From Polynucleobacter kasalickyi (GTDB taxonomy: Bacteria > Pseudomonadota > Gammaproteobacteria > Burkholderiales > Burkholderiaceae), in the NCBI RefSeq assembly GCF_900176405.1, contig NZ_FWXJ01000001.1, positions 124,001-188,000 of the forward strand: 64,000 nucleotides of DNA, in the 5' to 3' direction. Of this stretch, positions 45,291 through 55,013 are shown one piece after another. The translations under genes were made by a program, and so were the position numbers. The notes under the pieces are model-generated. The model did not search any database and was not told the origin of the DNA. It saw only the letters and a program-made list of their open reading frames with translations. Within the stretch, counting starts at the first letter, position 1. Every line of letters begins with the position of its first letter.

Positions 45291-45959
45291 ATGTTAAAAA
45301 AAATTCGCGTGTGGGACCTACCTACTAGATTATTTCACTGGTTATTTGCGATCGTTATTACAGGTGCTTTTATAACCATCAATTTAGATGAAACAGAATT
45401 ACATGCGAAGTTTGGGTATGCAGCCTGTATTTTGGTCATTTTCCGTATTGTTTGGGGCTTTGTCGGCCCAGAGCATGCGCGCTTTGCTAATTTTGTGCCA
45501 ACCCTTGGCCAATTAAAGGCATTTATTAAGCACCCAGTGCATGACAAGCTTGGGCATAATCCACTTGGCGCTTTGTCCGTGCTTGGGTTACTCTTGGTGG
45601 TTTTGGTGCAAACTAGCTCTGGCTTATTCACGGATGATGAAATTAGTTTCCAAGGTCCTCTGTCGCATTTCGTGTCCTCAGAAATTGCTAGTTGGTTAAC
45701 GGGGTTGCATGAGTTCAATTCGAATTTGATATACGCACTCGTTGGCTTACATTTGCTGGCTATTTTTTATTACCAAAAAGTGAAGAAGCAAGATTTAATT
45801 CGCCCTATGTTGACGGGTGATAAGGACTTGTCTTCAGAAGATACAAATACGCCAACCGCTTTAAACCCCTCAAAAGATCATTGGGGAGTTCGTGGGTTGG
45901 CGTTGGTCATACTCGTCGTGATTGCTACGGGATTTTATTTTTTGGTGATCAAAAAGTAA
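45291..45959 (+). CDS. Cytochrome b561-like membrane cytochrome (cytochrome b/b6 domain)
   Basis: A 222-residue inner membrane protein with four to five helices. The opening IRVWDLPTRLFHWLFAIVI carries a haem-ligand histidine, with further histidines in the SHF, LHEFNSN and LVGLHLLAIF segments typical of di-haem b561/hydrogenase-type b cytochromes. A final helix ends in VIKK. It faces the cytochrome c' gene tail to tail. These families often work as electron donor and acceptor pairs, so a local redox chain is plausible. Confidence 0.9.
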   Translation: MLKKIRVWDLPTRLFHWLFAIVITGAFITINLDETELHAKFGYAACILVIFRIVWGFVGPEHARFANFVPTLGQLKAFIKHPVHDKLGHNPLGALSVLGLLLVVLVQTSSGLFTDDEISFQGPLSHFVSSEIASWLTGLHEFNSNLIYALVGLHLLAIFYYQKVKKQDLIRPMLTGDKDLSSEDTNTPTALNPSKDHWGVRGLALVILVVIATGFYFLVIKK

Positions 45960-46000
45960 TGATGCACGCAATCCCATACAAACTTACAAGATGATTTCAA

Positions 46001-46456
46001 TTAACCTTTTTTCTTGAAATCATCATGGCAAGCTTTACAAGCTTGACCGGCAGCACCAAATGCTTTTTTAACTGCATCCAAGTCACCACTTTGTGCGGCT
46101 GTATTTAGAGCCGCAGTAGCTGCAGTTAATTTTTCAGAGTTGCTAGTAAATTTTGCTGTTTCAGACCAAACTGATGGTAATGCATCACCACCCTCAGTGC
46201 CAGGACCAAAACCTTGCCATGGTAAATGGGACATGGAAGCGACGATTGCTGCATTTTTAGCGACGTCTTCTTTGTTGAAAGGGACTTCACCCTTAACTAC
46301 TGCGCCAATTCTGCCAAAGTGTGTGCCCATAACAGTGAAAGCTGCTTTACGATATTTGATAGCAGCATCTGGCTTAGCAAATTGAGCATTTACGATCGTT
46401 GCAGTGAGAGCAGTAGCAGCAACCAGGGTAGAAATTGCGATTAATCTTAATTTCAT
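46001..46456 (-). CDS. Cytochrome c' (class II c-type cytochrome)
   Basis: A 151-residue periplasmic cytochrome with a Sec signal (cleavage after IVNAQ, residue 25). The haem-binding motif CKACH sits at 140-144, near the C-terminus as expected for class II four-helix cytochromes c'. The N-terminal AIKYRKAAFTVMGTHF and VWSETAKF helices match the family. Cytochromes c' bind NO or CO and can protect against nitrosative stress. It is convergent with the b561-type gene across a 41-base gap. Confidence 0.93.
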   Translation of the reverse strand: MKLRLIAISTLVAATALTATIVNAQFAKPDAAIKYRKAAFTVMGTHFGRIGAVVKGEVPFNKEDVAKNAAIVASMSHLPWQGFGPGTEGGDALPSVWSETAKFTSNSEKLTAATAALNTAAQSGDLDAVKKAFGAAGQACKACHDDFKKKG

Positions 46457-46589
46457 GATGTTTTCCTAATAATAAAAAAATTGTATAAAAATCAATCTAA
46501 ACTATTCATAGCATACCTTAGATTTTTGTCGTTTGTTAGAAGGATATTTGAAATTCCTACTGCAACTTCATTTTTGCCTTCATCTGGCC

Positions 46590-47345
46590 TTAAACATTCG
46601 ACAAAACTTTACCCCACCGAGGATCTGCTTTGGGAGCAACTAAGCCCGAAGATTTTTCATAAGCCCGCAGCGCACTTGCCGTTGTACTCAAAATGTTGAG
46701 TAAGACGGGTTTATTAAATTGATCCTCTAAGACTTTCACTGCATGAATGGCAAACCATAAGCCACCCGGCATTAAAAGGGCCTGTGCCTCGGGTGCGGCC
46801 GTCATTACTTCAGTCCCAAGCGCGATTGCTAGTTCATGATCGGCTAGGGCGCTAGCTGATTTATTTTGCGCAAGTGAGCGCCCTTTTGAACGAATCGCTA
46901 AAACGGTAATACCGGCTTGCCGTAAATACTCAGTTAATCCCTCGTTGACAGCGTCTGACCACCTTGAGGCAATGGCAATTTTTGTCACTCCAAGGTGATG
47001 GAGAGTTGCAATATGCGCTTCTAAATCGGTGTCACAAACTAGCCCAGTGCGCTTTGAGCCTTCCTCTAGCAGTTTTAACATCCGATCACGGCCAAGGGCG
47101 GCAGCCACCGGTACGCCACTTAAAGAAATGCGATCAACTGGCTTTTTGGCCAATAGGTCTAAAGCTTGATAGAAATCTGGCATTTGATCTTCTACGGAAG
47201 CTAATGTGTATTCCGCCAAATTGAGCCCCGTGGTCACGAGTAGCATGCCTTCAGGCGCTACTTTATAAAATTGGTAGGCGTCTAGATCGGTATATTTATG
47301 AGGAATAATATAACCGAGTGAATGCCATGGGCAAATGGGACTCAC
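46590..47345 (-). CDS. Asp/Glu racemase-fold protein (arylmalonate decarboxylase/maleate isomerase-like)
   Basis: About 251 residues from the GTG at 47345, which overlaps the upstream receptor's TGA (GTGA coupling). An ATG at 47384 would reach 42 bases into the receptor gene and is less likely. The fold resembles the AMDase/maleate isomerase family (GLVCDTDLEAHIATLHHLGV and ALLMPGGLW). The usual catalytic cysteines are missing: the first site reads ISLSGVP and the second MPGG, where relatives have a Cys before GG or TN. The reaction is therefore uncertain. It is paired with a Bug receptor. Confidence 0.78.
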   Translation of the reverse strand: MSPICPWHSLGYIIPHKYTDLDAYQFYKVAPEGMLLVTTGLNLAEYTLASVEDQMPDFYQALDLLAKKPVDRISLSGVPVAAALGRDRMLKLLEEGSKRTGLVCDTDLEAHIATLHHLGVTKIAIASRWSDAVNEGLTEYLRQAGITVLAIRSKGRSLAQNKSASALADHELAIALGTEVMTAAPEAQALLMPGGLWFAIHAVKVLEDQFNKPVLLNILSTTASALRAYEKSSGLVAPKADPRWGKVLSNV

Positions 47346-48319
47346 TGAACTTTGATGTCCGCTGCTTTGATGATTTTCGACCATTTAAGAGTTTCCTTAT
47401 TGATAAATTGTGTCAGTTCTTCGGGCGTGCTACCAATGGGATCAATACCACTTGAGATGAGCAATGCTGTAAAGTCAGGTTGTTTTAGGACCTTCAGAAA
47501 AGCTTGGTTGAGCTTCGCGATGATTTCTTTAGGGGTGCCAGCCGGCGCCATGACGCCGTACCAAACTCCAGAGTTGTAACCTGGGACTCCGGCTTCAGAC
47601 AGGGTTGGAATGTTGGGTAAACCTGCCGAACGATGGGATCCAGTCACAGCTAAGGCGCGTAATTTGCCACTTTGAATATGTTGGGTTGCACTGACCGGGG
47701 GCGTGAATAATACCTGGACATGACCAGCTAAAACATCGGAAAGTGCTTGTGCTCCTCCCTTATAGGGAGCATGCACCATTTTAATCTGCGTCATATTGGC
47801 TAATAACTCTGCCGCTAGGTGCGCTCCACTGCCATTGCCAGAGGTTGCATAATTTAGTTCTAATGGCTTCGCTTTAGCGAGAGCGATTAGTTCCGCTACA
47901 TTTTTGACGGGCACATTCGGATTTACGACTAACAGGTAAGGACCATCCGCCAACAGTGTAATTGGCGTGAAGTCTTTTTGTAAATCGTAGGGTAGTTTGT
48001 CAAATAAGCTGACATTGGCAGCAAGTTGAGGCGTTAAGCCGAGAATCAAGGTATAACCATCAGGGGCAGACTTCGCTACATATTCCATGGCAATGCTACC
48101 ACCCGCACCCCCTTTGTTATCCACAATCACTGATTGACCGAGCTCTGCAGTTAATTTTTGAGCTAAAGGTCTAGAAATCGTATCTGAGCCACCCCCTGCA
48201 GGGTACGGTACAACAATTTTGATGGTGCGATTTGGATACTGTGCATAGGCAAATTGTGATGTAAGGGCTGTCAACCACAATCCTAAAAGGAGTAAAGCGC
48301 GACGAGAGCGAAGCAACAT
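47342..48319 (-). CDS. Bug/TctC-family periplasmic solute receptor
   Basis: A 325-residue receptor with a Sec signal (cleavage near AYAQY, residue 26). Hallmarks are YPNRTIKIVVPYPAGGGSDT, DNKGGAGGSIAMEYVAKSAPDGYTL and HAPYKGGAQALSDVLAGHV. It is coupled to the racemase-fold gene and divergent from another receptor. Confidence 0.94.
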   Translation of the reverse strand: MLLRSRRALLLLGLWLTALTSQFAYAQYPNRTIKIVVPYPAGGGSDTISRPLAQKLTAELGQSVIVDNKGGAGGSIAMEYVAKSAPDGYTLILGLTPQLAANVSLFDKLPYDLQKDFTPITLLADGPYLLVVNPNVPVKNVAELIALAKAKPLELNYATSGNGSGAHLAAELLANMTQIKMVHAPYKGGAQALSDVLAGHVQVLFTPPVSATQHIQSGKLRALAVTGSHRSAGLPNIPTLSEAGVPGYNSGVWYGVMAPAGTPKEIIAKLNQAFLKVLKQPDFTALLISSGIDPIGSTPEELTQFINKETLKWSKIIKAADIKVQ

Positions 48320-48476
48320 ATTGGTCTCATTATTTTTCTATTGATGAAGTATTTTAATTGCTGATGAGGCATTTACCAAAATTTTTTTTGAAGTAAATGT
48401 CCTTGCATCTCACTATGGTTCTTACGGATTGTATTACATGACTTTTTCGATTAGGATGCAGAAAAAAGGAGACAAC

Positions 48477-49466
48477 ATGCAATTGAATGAATGGCTTAAA
48501 AATATTATTTATTGGCTCATTATCGGCTTGCTCTTGGTACTGATCCCTAAGGGCTTTGCCCAAACGAGTTACCCAAATCGTCCGATTAAAGTGATTGTGC
48601 CTTTTCCACCAGGCGGACCAACGGATAACTATGCCAGACTGATTGCTGCAAAAATGTCAGATTCCTTTAAGCAACCTGTTTTAGTTGAGAATAAAGCAGG
48701 CGGTACCGGCTTACCTGGCACTTTAGCTGTGATGAATGCTCCCGCGGATGGCTATACTTTATTGTTTACCTCCAACAGCGCGCACGTCATTAGTCCTTTA
48801 TTACGACAACCCATTCCCTACGATTCAGTGAAAGACTTTTCGCCGATTTCGATGGTTCTCAAGTATCCAATGTATTTACTGGTTAATCCTAATTTGGGAT
48901 TGAAGTCTTTACCTGAATTTATCCAATATGCCAAAAATAATCCTAATAAATTAAATTATTCAAGTGTTGGTATCGGGAGTGGCGGCCATCTTGCTTGTGA
49001 GCTGTTTAATAGTGCGGCCGGAACTAGCATTGTGCATGTACCCTATAAAGGGGCTGCCCCGGCACAAGCCGCCTTGATTGGTGGAGAGACGCAAATGTTT
49101 TGCGATAGTGTTGGGAACTCACAAGGGATGGTAAATATTGGCAAGATGCAAGGTTTAGCGCTTTTCTCGGAAAAAAGATCGAATGCTGCACCGACCGTGC
49201 CAACCATGGGCGAGATGGGCTTGCAAGACATGGCGGCGTATATTTGGTTAGGACTCTTAGCACCACCAAACTTACCGAAGGAGATTCAAAATAAATTAAG
49301 CACTGAAGTGATGAGAATCATGAATACCCCTGAGGTGAGCTCAATGGTTTTAAAGGGTGGTAGCGATCTCGTTGCCAACACCCCAGGCCAGTTCAGTCAA
49401 AATATGCTCGATGAGAAAGAACTTTGGGCAAAAGTTATTCGGGAAAAGAACATTAAGCCTGAATAG
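48477..49466 (+). CDS. Bug/TctC-family periplasmic solute receptor
   Basis: A 329-residue receptor from ATG 48477, chosen because AAAAAAGGAG stands just before it; an in-frame TTG at 48429 is not needed. The Sec signal spans about residues 10-25. Hallmarks are YPNRPIKVIVPFPPGGPTDN, ENKAGGTGLPGTLAVMNAPADGYTL and HVPYKGAAPAQAALIGGET. Its stop abuts the convergent FAH gene stop with no gap. Confidence 0.93.
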   Translation: MQLNEWLKNIIYWLIIGLLLVLIPKGFAQTSYPNRPIKVIVPFPPGGPTDNYARLIAAKMSDSFKQPVLVENKAGGTGLPGTLAVMNAPADGYTLLFTSNSAHVISPLLRQPIPYDSVKDFSPISMVLKYPMYLLVNPNLGLKSLPEFIQYAKNNPNKLNYSSVGIGSGGHLACELFNSAAGTSIVHVPYKGAAPAQAALIGGETQMFCDSVGNSQGMVNIGKMQGLALFSEKRSNAAPTVPTMGEMGLQDMAAYIWLGLLAPPNLPKEIQNKLSTEVMRIMNTPEVSSMVLKGGSDLVANTPGQFSQNMLDEKELWAKVIREKNIKPE

Positions 49467-50252
49467 TTATTGACCTTCTTTAAGGAAGCGATTACGTAAA
49501 ACACCAAGGCCACTAATTTCGATTTCTACGACATCATTGTGAACCAAGTTGGGTGAGGTACCTTCGGTACCCATCCACATCACATCACCCGGATAGAAGG
49601 TAATGTACTTGCTTGCTCTGCTGAGGAAATCTGCAAAGCTAAAAATCATATCTTTGGTGGCAAATTGAATTTCTTGCTTACCATTCACACGGATAGTAGT
49701 AATCGCTTGATCGATGTCAAAGTCTGTTTCAATCCATGGACCCATTGGTTTAAAGGTATCCGTATTTTTACATCGAAAGAAGGTACGATCTGTTTTTTGC
49801 CAAGTACGCTCACTGACATCATTGCCAATGGTGTAACCAAAAATACAGTCCAAGGCTTCACTTGGAGAAACATTTTTGACCTTCTTGCCAATGACCATCA
49901 CAATTTCACCTTCATATTGGACTTGCTCAGTCGCATCAGCTGGAATAATGACATCTTCATCATGGGCAATTAAGGCATTGTTGGCACGATAACCAATATC
50001 AGCACTGGTAGGTAAAACAGGTTTTTCACCCATGGCCTTAGCAATTTCTGCTACGTGAATTGCGTAATTAAAACCTGCTGCATAAAATGTTCTAGGGATA
50101 ATTGGAATTTCAATTTTGACCGCAGATAAGGGATAGGTTTCGCCGGTATCTTGCCATTCATCTAAGAAGTCACCTTGAATCACATGGACTTGTTCACCAA
50201 CTAAATAGCCGCTTTGAATTTTATTATTGACTGAAAACTGTAACCAACGCAT
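49467..50252 (-). CDS. Fumarylacetoacetate hydrolase-family protein
   Basis: A 261-residue FAH-fold enzyme. Metal ligands are in QYEGEIVMVIG (Glu-x-Glu) and the following DCIFGYTIGNDVSER segment, with the lid residues in RCKNTDTFKPMGPW. C-terminal GDVMWMGTEGTSPNLVHNDVVEIEI is typical. The family hydrolyses or decarboxylates 2-keto acids and acylpyruvates in aromatic meta-cleavage routes. It is divergent from the ThDP enzyme gene across 85 bases, so the two are likely co-controlled. Confidence 0.92.
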   Translation of the reverse strand: MRWLQFSVNNKIQSGYLVGEQVHVIQGDFLDEWQDTGETYPLSAVKIEIPIIPRTFYAAGFNYAIHVAEIAKAMGEKPVLPTSADIGYRANNALIAHDEDVIIPADATEQVQYEGEIVMVIGKKVKNVSPSEALDCIFGYTIGNDVSERTWQKTDRTFFRCKNTDTFKPMGPWIETDFDIDQAITTIRVNGKQEIQFATKDMIFSFADFLSRASKYITFYPGDVMWMGTEGTSPNLVHNDVVEIEISGLGVLRNRFLKEGQ

Positions 50253-50337
50253 GTCGAACCCTTTGAAAAATGGTCATACTGATTAAAAATAACTTTAGAA
50301 TTGAATTTATTATTACTTTAAACGAAAAATATAAAAA

Positions 50338-52005
50338 ATGAGTGAGACTAATATGCCAAATAAGCCTGCAATTCATGGTGGAAAAATTTTAGCAAATGCA
50401 CTAGCCAGTCAAGGGGTTGAATATGCCTTTGGGGTGCCTGGCGAGAGTTTTTTAGCACTTTTGGATGGCTTATATGACCAGCAGAATCAAATTGAGTTCG
50501 TGACCTGTCGGCAAGAGGGTGGGGCGGCTTATATGGCAGACGCCTATGCAAAATTAACGGGCAAAGTGGGCGTCTTAATGGTCACACGTGGACCAGGCGC
50601 TTCTAATGCGATGGTCGGTGTGCATACTGCTTATCAAGATTCAACGCCGATGGTAGTTTTTGTGGGTCAAGTGAGTTCGGAGATGATTGAGCGAGAAGCC
50701 TTTCAAGAAATGGATTTTCGGCAAACGTATAGCCAATGTGCAAAATGGGTCGGTAGTATTGATCGGGTAGAGCGTATCAATGAGTATGTATCTAAAGCCT
50801 TTCATCTAGCTCAATCGGGACGGATGGGGCCAGTGGTCTTAGCCTTACCTGAGGATATTTTGTCGAGCCTTGGCCCAGATCACGTTGCTCAGCAAGCACA
50901 GCGGATTCAGCCTGGTGTAGACCTAGATGCTTTTGAACAGGCGCAAGCATTGTTGCAACAGGCTAAAAAACCGATGATAGTGGTTGGCGGTAGTTCCTGG
51001 GATGTGAGGAGTTGCGCAGATTTGCAAGGGTGGGCTGAACAGCAGAACATCCCGGTCGTCACGTCATTTCGATATCAAGACTTAATCGATAACCATAGCA
51101 CTGCCTATGCTGGCTTTTTAGGCCTTGGCATCAATCCAAAATTAGTGCAGCGTGTGGCACAGTCTGATTTGATTTTAGTGATTGGTGATCGACTAGGTGA
51201 AATCACCACACTCGGCTATACCTTGTTTGCGTTGCCTAATCCAAAACAAGCAATGATCCACGTACATCCTGGGGCAAATGAGTTAGGCTTTGTCTATCAA
51301 CCGACCGTAGCCCTGAATTGCGCACCTACACATTTTGTAAAACAGTTGATAGCGGCCAATTTGACACTTCCCAAAAATGAGGAGTGGTATCGGCAAGCGC
51401 GTCTTGATCAAGAAGCTTTTCAAGTGCCATTACCGATTATCGGCAATATTCAATTAGCCGAAATATTTAACAAGCTGAATGAGGTTTTACCGAAGGATGC
51501 CATCCTCACGAATGGTGCCGGAAACTTTACCACTTGGTTACATCGATATTATGCTTATGGGGGCTTCAAAACCCAATTAGCACCTGCCAACGGCTCGATG
51601 GGCTATGGTTTACCTGCGGCCATTGCCGCTAAAATTGCCATGCCTGATCGTACTGTCATTTGTATCGCTGGTGATGGGGATGTGATGATGAATATTCAGG
51701 AACTAGCTACAGGTATGAGGTATCAAGCAAAACCGATTGTAATTATCTTGAATAACGGTATGTATGGCACCATCCGCATGCATCAAGAACGGGAATATAA
51801 ACAACGAATTTCAGGCACGTTTTTAACGAATCCTGATTTTGTCCTACTAGCAAAAAGCTTTGATATGGCAGGTTACCGAGTCACCAAGACGGAGGAATTT
51901 TTCCCGGCTTTACAAGAGGCGCTGGCCCATGGTCAGGGCGCTTTGATTGAGCTGCTGACTGAACCCAATGCCATCACCCCAACCAAAACATTGCAAGAGC
52001 TGTGA
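50338..52005 (+). CDS. Thiamine-diphosphate enzyme (acetolactate synthase/benzoylformate decarboxylase superfamily)
   Basis: A 555-residue three-domain ThDP enzyme. The activating glutamate is in CRQEGGAAYMADAYAK and the ThDP/Mg motif starts GDGDVMMNIQELATG and ends ILNN. The middle domain spans about 185-320. ATG 50338 or ATG 50353 are both possible starts, as neither has a strong ribosome site. No small regulatory subunit gene (ilvN) follows, so it is more likely a catabolic 2-keto acid decarboxylase or carboligase than a biosynthetic acetolactate synthase. Confidence 0.88.
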   Translation: MSETNMPNKPAIHGGKILANALASQGVEYAFGVPGESFLALLDGLYDQQNQIEFVTCRQEGGAAYMADAYAKLTGKVGVLMVTRGPGASNAMVGVHTAYQDSTPMVVFVGQVSSEMIEREAFQEMDFRQTYSQCAKWVGSIDRVERINEYVSKAFHLAQSGRMGPVVLALPEDILSSLGPDHVAQQAQRIQPGVDLDAFEQAQALLQQAKKPMIVVGGSSWDVRSCADLQGWAEQQNIPVVTSFRYQDLIDNHSTAYAGFLGLGINPKLVQRVAQSDLILVIGDRLGEITTLGYTLFALPNPKQAMIHVHPGANELGFVYQPTVALNCAPTHFVKQLIAANLTLPKNEEWYRQARLDQEAFQVPLPIIGNIQLAEIFNKLNEVLPKDAILTNGAGNFTTWLHRYYAYGGFKTQLAPANGSMGYGLPAAIAAKIAMPDRTVICIAGDGDVMMNIQELATGMRYQAKPIVIILNNGMYGTIRMHQEREYKQRISGTFLTNPDFVLLAKSFDMAGYRVTKTEEFFPALQEALAHGQGALIELLTEPNAITPTKTLQEL

Positions 52006-52038
52006 TTGAGCTCATGTTTTAGTTGGGAGATCTAGGAG

Positions 52039-53046
52039 TTATTCGACTTTAGCACCAGAATCTTTGACAACCTTGGTCCATTTAGTGATTTCATTTTTAA
52101 TGTAGTCGCTAAATTGTTCGTTGGTATTGCCGACCGGGTTTGCGCCCATCGCGAAGAATTTCTCTTTGACACTTTGACTCTTCACCGCTTTAATCACTTC
52201 ACTAGAAATTCGGTCTGCAACGTCTTTTGGTGTTTTTGCAGGAATGACTACACCAAACCAAGAGGTGGCTTCGTATCCAGGTAAATCACCTGCTTCGGCA
52301 ATGGTCGGTAGATCTGGAAATAAGGGGGAGCGTTTAGCACTCGTAACGGCGAGGGGTTTTAACTTGCCCGAACGAATAAAGTTGATGGATGAAGGTAAAT
52401 TATCAAACATAATATCGGTATTACCTGCCATCAGATCCGTCAGAGCTGGACTACTTCCCTTGTAAGGTAAATGCAGCATAAAAGTCTTCGTCATACTTTT
52501 AAAGAGTTCGCCAGCCATATGAATGGAAGTACCACTACCACTGGATGCCATATTCACTTTGCCTGGATTGGCTTTAGCGTACGCAATTAAATCCTTCACA
52601 TTATTAATTTTATTGCGTTCTGCAAAATCAGGATTAACTACCAAAACATTCGGCAATTCTGCGACTAAAGTGATTGCTTTAAAATCTGCCACTGGATCAA
52701 ATGGCAGTCGATAGTTGCCCTGATTGTAAAGGGGCGGGTTAATGCCATGGGTGCCAACCGAAGCCATTAACCAGGTATATCCATCTGCCGGGGACTTTGC
52801 CACAAAGTCGGCACCGATATTTGCGCCTGCCCCAGGTTTGTTTTCAATGACCACATTCCATCCAACGCTATTAGCGAGTTCAGCGGCGAGGGGCCTCGCA
52901 ATATTATCGGTTGCCCCAGCAGCAGGAAATGGGATGACAAAACGAATCGGACGACTAGGGTATTTTTCCTGTGCACCGACCATGTTTGTAACTGTAGCAA
53001 AATTTAGAGCGGTTAAGGAGACAATTAGCCATTTTGAAAAATGCAT
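52039..53046 (-). CDS. Bug/TctC-family periplasmic solute receptor
   Basis: A 335-residue receptor with a Sec signal (cleavage after VGAQE near residue 26). Hallmarks are [45 protein letters not shown] and [19 protein letters not shown]. It may end the leftward run that begins with the PrpB-like gene, or be separately controlled from the inverted repeats at 53079-53115. Confidence 0.93.
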   Translation of the reverse strand: MHFSKWLIVSLTALNFATVTNMVGAQEKYPSRPIRFVIPFPAAGATDNIARPLAAELANSVGWNVVIENKPGAGANIGADFVAKSPADGYTWLMASVGTHGINPPLYNQGNYRLPFDPVADFKAITLVAELPNVLVVNPDFAERNKINNVKDLIAYAKANPGKVNMASSGSGTSIHMAGELFKSMTKTFMLHLPYKGSSPALTDLMAGNTDIMFDNLPSSINFIRSGKLKPLAVTSAKRSPLFPDLPTIAEAGDLPGYEATSWFGVVIPAKTPKDVADRISSEVIKAVKSQSVKEKFFAMGANPVGNTNEQFSDYIKNEITKWTKVVKDSGAKVE

Positions 53047-53078
53047 ACTTTATTCTTTCATTTAAAGATTAATAATTC

Positions 53079-53115
53079 CGAATATACCTATATTCGAAAA
53101 AAACCATATAGGTAT
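53079..53115. promoter_or_regulatory. Nested inverted repeats upstream of a receptor gene
   Basis: CGAATATA (53079-53086) and TATATTCG (53089-53096) form a palindrome with a 2-base centre. Overlapping it, ATACCTATAT (53084-53093) and ATATAGGTAT (53106-53115) form a second inverted repeat with a 12-base spacer. The site is 33-69 bases upstream of the leftward receptor start. It could be an operator pair or alternative RNA stems. Confidence 0.5.
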
Positions 53116-53127
53116 TAACGATGAATC

Positions 53128-54117
53128 TTATTTTTGGTATTGCTTAGCAATAAAGGTCTTCACCGTTTTGCGCGCTAAATCAGTTTGCGCACTTTCTTGG
53201 GCAACCCATTCGTGCTCACTGTCTTTAAATTCAACTAATTGAATCGAGCCACCTGCATTGCGATAGGCCTGTGTAAACTTTTCTTGTAAAACCGGCAGCA
53301 CGTTATCGTCTAAATCACCATACATCAGAAGCATCGGGGGTAACTTACCATGGGGCTCTTTACGCTCTAAGATTTCCTGAGGATTCGCCTCATGAATCGA
53401 TTCAAAGGGCTTGAAGTAGGTGTAATGATTGTTGATCATGCGGTCACGTTTTAAACGGGTCGCATTCGCAAAACGGCCAAAGGGATCGCTGATTGGGGAG
53501 CGCGTCGCAATATAGGCAATACTCGCGTCAATTTTAGGGTTTTGTTCGAAGACGATGGCGTTATAACGGGCATCATTCGGTCTTAACGCTAAGAGTTGAG
53601 CAACGTGCCCACCACTAGAACTACCGTAAACACCCACTTTTGTCGTATCACCATGCCATTGCGCGGCATGATGTTTGACCCAGCGAATAGCATAACTAGC
53701 ATCTTGTAGATTCGCAGGGTAGGGTGCATCGCCAGCTAAGGTTAAATCAACGGCAACCACTAACACTCCACTTTTAGCAATTGCTTGATCCATCGGTTGT
53801 TCCGCTAAACGGTCTTTATTGTTCCAAGCTCCACCATGAAAATCAATCATGGTCGGAAATGGACCAGTGCCAATTGGCTCATAAATCCGAGCTTTTAATA
53901 CTCTACCACTGGCATTCGTACGGTAAGGTAGCTCCGTAATTTTTAACTCATATTTTGCATTGGGATTGTAGCGCGGTGTGGCAGTCTGGGAATTCGATTG
54001 TGCAGAACACCAATTCACTAAACAAAAAGTAGAAATGGTCACTAAGCCCAACTTCAACAGACTGCTACTTTTAGAAAAGACACTTACTTCTTTTTTATTA
54101 ACGGCTACTTGTATCAT
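53128..54117 (-). CDS. Exported alpha/beta hydrolase (BD-FAE/carboxylesterase-like)
   Basis: A 329-residue exported esterase. A signal helix at about residues 19-40 ends NWCSAQS; the 18 residues before it make an unusually long n-region, so a later start is possible. The oxyanion motif is DFHGGAWNN, the nucleophile elbow is GVYGSSSGGHVA, the acid is in MYGDLDDNV and the His is in DSEHEWVAQ. All triad elements are present, so an active periplasmic esterase is predicted. The substrate is unknown. Confidence 0.85.
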   Translation of the reverse strand: MIQVAVNKKEVSVFSKSSSLLKLGLVTISTFCLVNWCSAQSNSQTATPRYNPNAKYELKITELPYRTNASGRVLKARIYEPIGTGPFPTMIDFHGGAWNNKDRLAEQPMDQAIAKSGVLVVAVDLTLAGDAPYPANLQDASYAIRWVKHHAAQWHGDTTKVGVYGSSSGGHVAQLLALRPNDARYNAIVFEQNPKIDASIAYIATRSPISDPFGRFANATRLKRDRMINNHYTYFKPFESIHEANPQEILERKEPHGKLPPMLLMYGDLDDNVLPVLQEKFTQAYRNAGGSIQLVEFKDSEHEWVAQESAQTDLARKTVKTFIAKQYQK

Positions 54118-54185
54118 GTTTACGTCCCATTTGTTTTAACAGCAAAGGTTGAAGAAACTTACAAAGAGTTAAAAAGCGTGAATTC

Positions 54186-55001
54186 CTATTGGTTTTGCAG
54201 CCACTGATTGATTAAATTGGCCACCACATCTTCTTGTTGATTGTAAAAATGATCACAATCTTTAATAATTTCTACATCACAATGACCAGCACATGCTTTG
54301 GCAAAATCTTCTGCTGGATATCTGTGAACATCTTCTAAATCTCCCCGAATTGCCAGTACTGGGCAATGTATTTTTGAGGCCAGAGCAATCGTATCAGGGA
54401 CATTTTTAATGCGGTCTAAATAGCTCTCAGCTGAAATCACATACCACCAACCAGGCATCATCATTAAATCTTTTGGCTTACCCATCGCCACTAATTCTTG
54501 GGCGCGCTGTTTTAAAGCAGGACCTTGATCCATCGCAAAGAGCTTTTCACTGCCTGGCACTTGATCCTGATCAGGACCACCTTTGCCAGCAGACAGGAGA
54601 ACTAATGCAGGGGTCTGCGGATGATCGGCAACAAATTGCGTTGCCAACATACCACCATAGCTGTGACCCATCACGATCGGATTTTCAAACCCCTTTGCGG
54701 CTAACCATTTTGCGGCGTACTCATGATCACTTAGTGATTCACGCACCGTCTGAAAGGCACCACCTTCTGCGATTCGACTGTTCCGCGTGGATAAAACATC
54801 ATGACCACGACGGTTAAACGCCAAAAAGGCATAACCTGATTTTGTCAATGTGGCAGGTAAAAATCTAGCCCCACCAGTATAGAAATTCATGGTGTTGCCA
54901 TGAAAATAAATAATGGCATTTTTGATGGGGCCATCCGGCGTATAAAAGACGCCTTCTAGAGACAGGGTATCTGTTGGGATCGTAATGAGTTCTGTATGCA
55001 T
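54186..55001 (-). CDS. Alpha/beta hydrolase (serine aminopeptidase/monoacylglycerol lipase-like)
   Basis: A 271-residue cytosolic hydrolase. Features are FHGNTMNFYTGGAR near the oxyanion site, FNRRGHDVLSTR, nucleophile elbow VMGHSYGGMLA, acid in IRGDLEDVHR and His in KDCDHFYNQQ. It matches the serine aminopeptidase S33/Hydrolase_4 group, with an apparently intact triad. It lies 12 bases beyond the GalD-like gene in a leftward run. Confidence 0.87.
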   Translation of the reverse strand: MHTELITIPTDTLSLEGVFYTPDGPIKNAIIYFHGNTMNFYTGGARFLPATLTKSGYAFLAFNRRGHDVLSTRNSRIAEGGAFQTVRESLSDHEYAAKWLAAKGFENPIVMGHSYGGMLATQFVADHPQTPALVLLSAGKGGPDQDQVPGSEKLFAMDQGPALKQRAQELVAMGKPKDLMMMPGWWYVISAESYLDRIKNVPDTIALASKIHCPVLAIRGDLEDVHRYPAEDFAKACAGHCDVEIIKDCDHFYNQQEDVVANLINQWLQNQ

Positions 55002-55013
55002 TGTCGTAATGAA

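Noticed and set aside
47345-47384. ATG start for the racemase-fold protein inside the receptor gene
   Set aside because: It would add 13 residues encoded out of frame in the receptor C-terminus. The GTGA stop-start overlap at 47345 is a simpler and more typical start.
50338-52005. Biosynthetic acetolactate synthase ilvB/ilvI
   Set aside because: No regulatory subunit gene or other ilv gene follows, and the divergent FAH gene suggests a catabolic ThDP enzyme.
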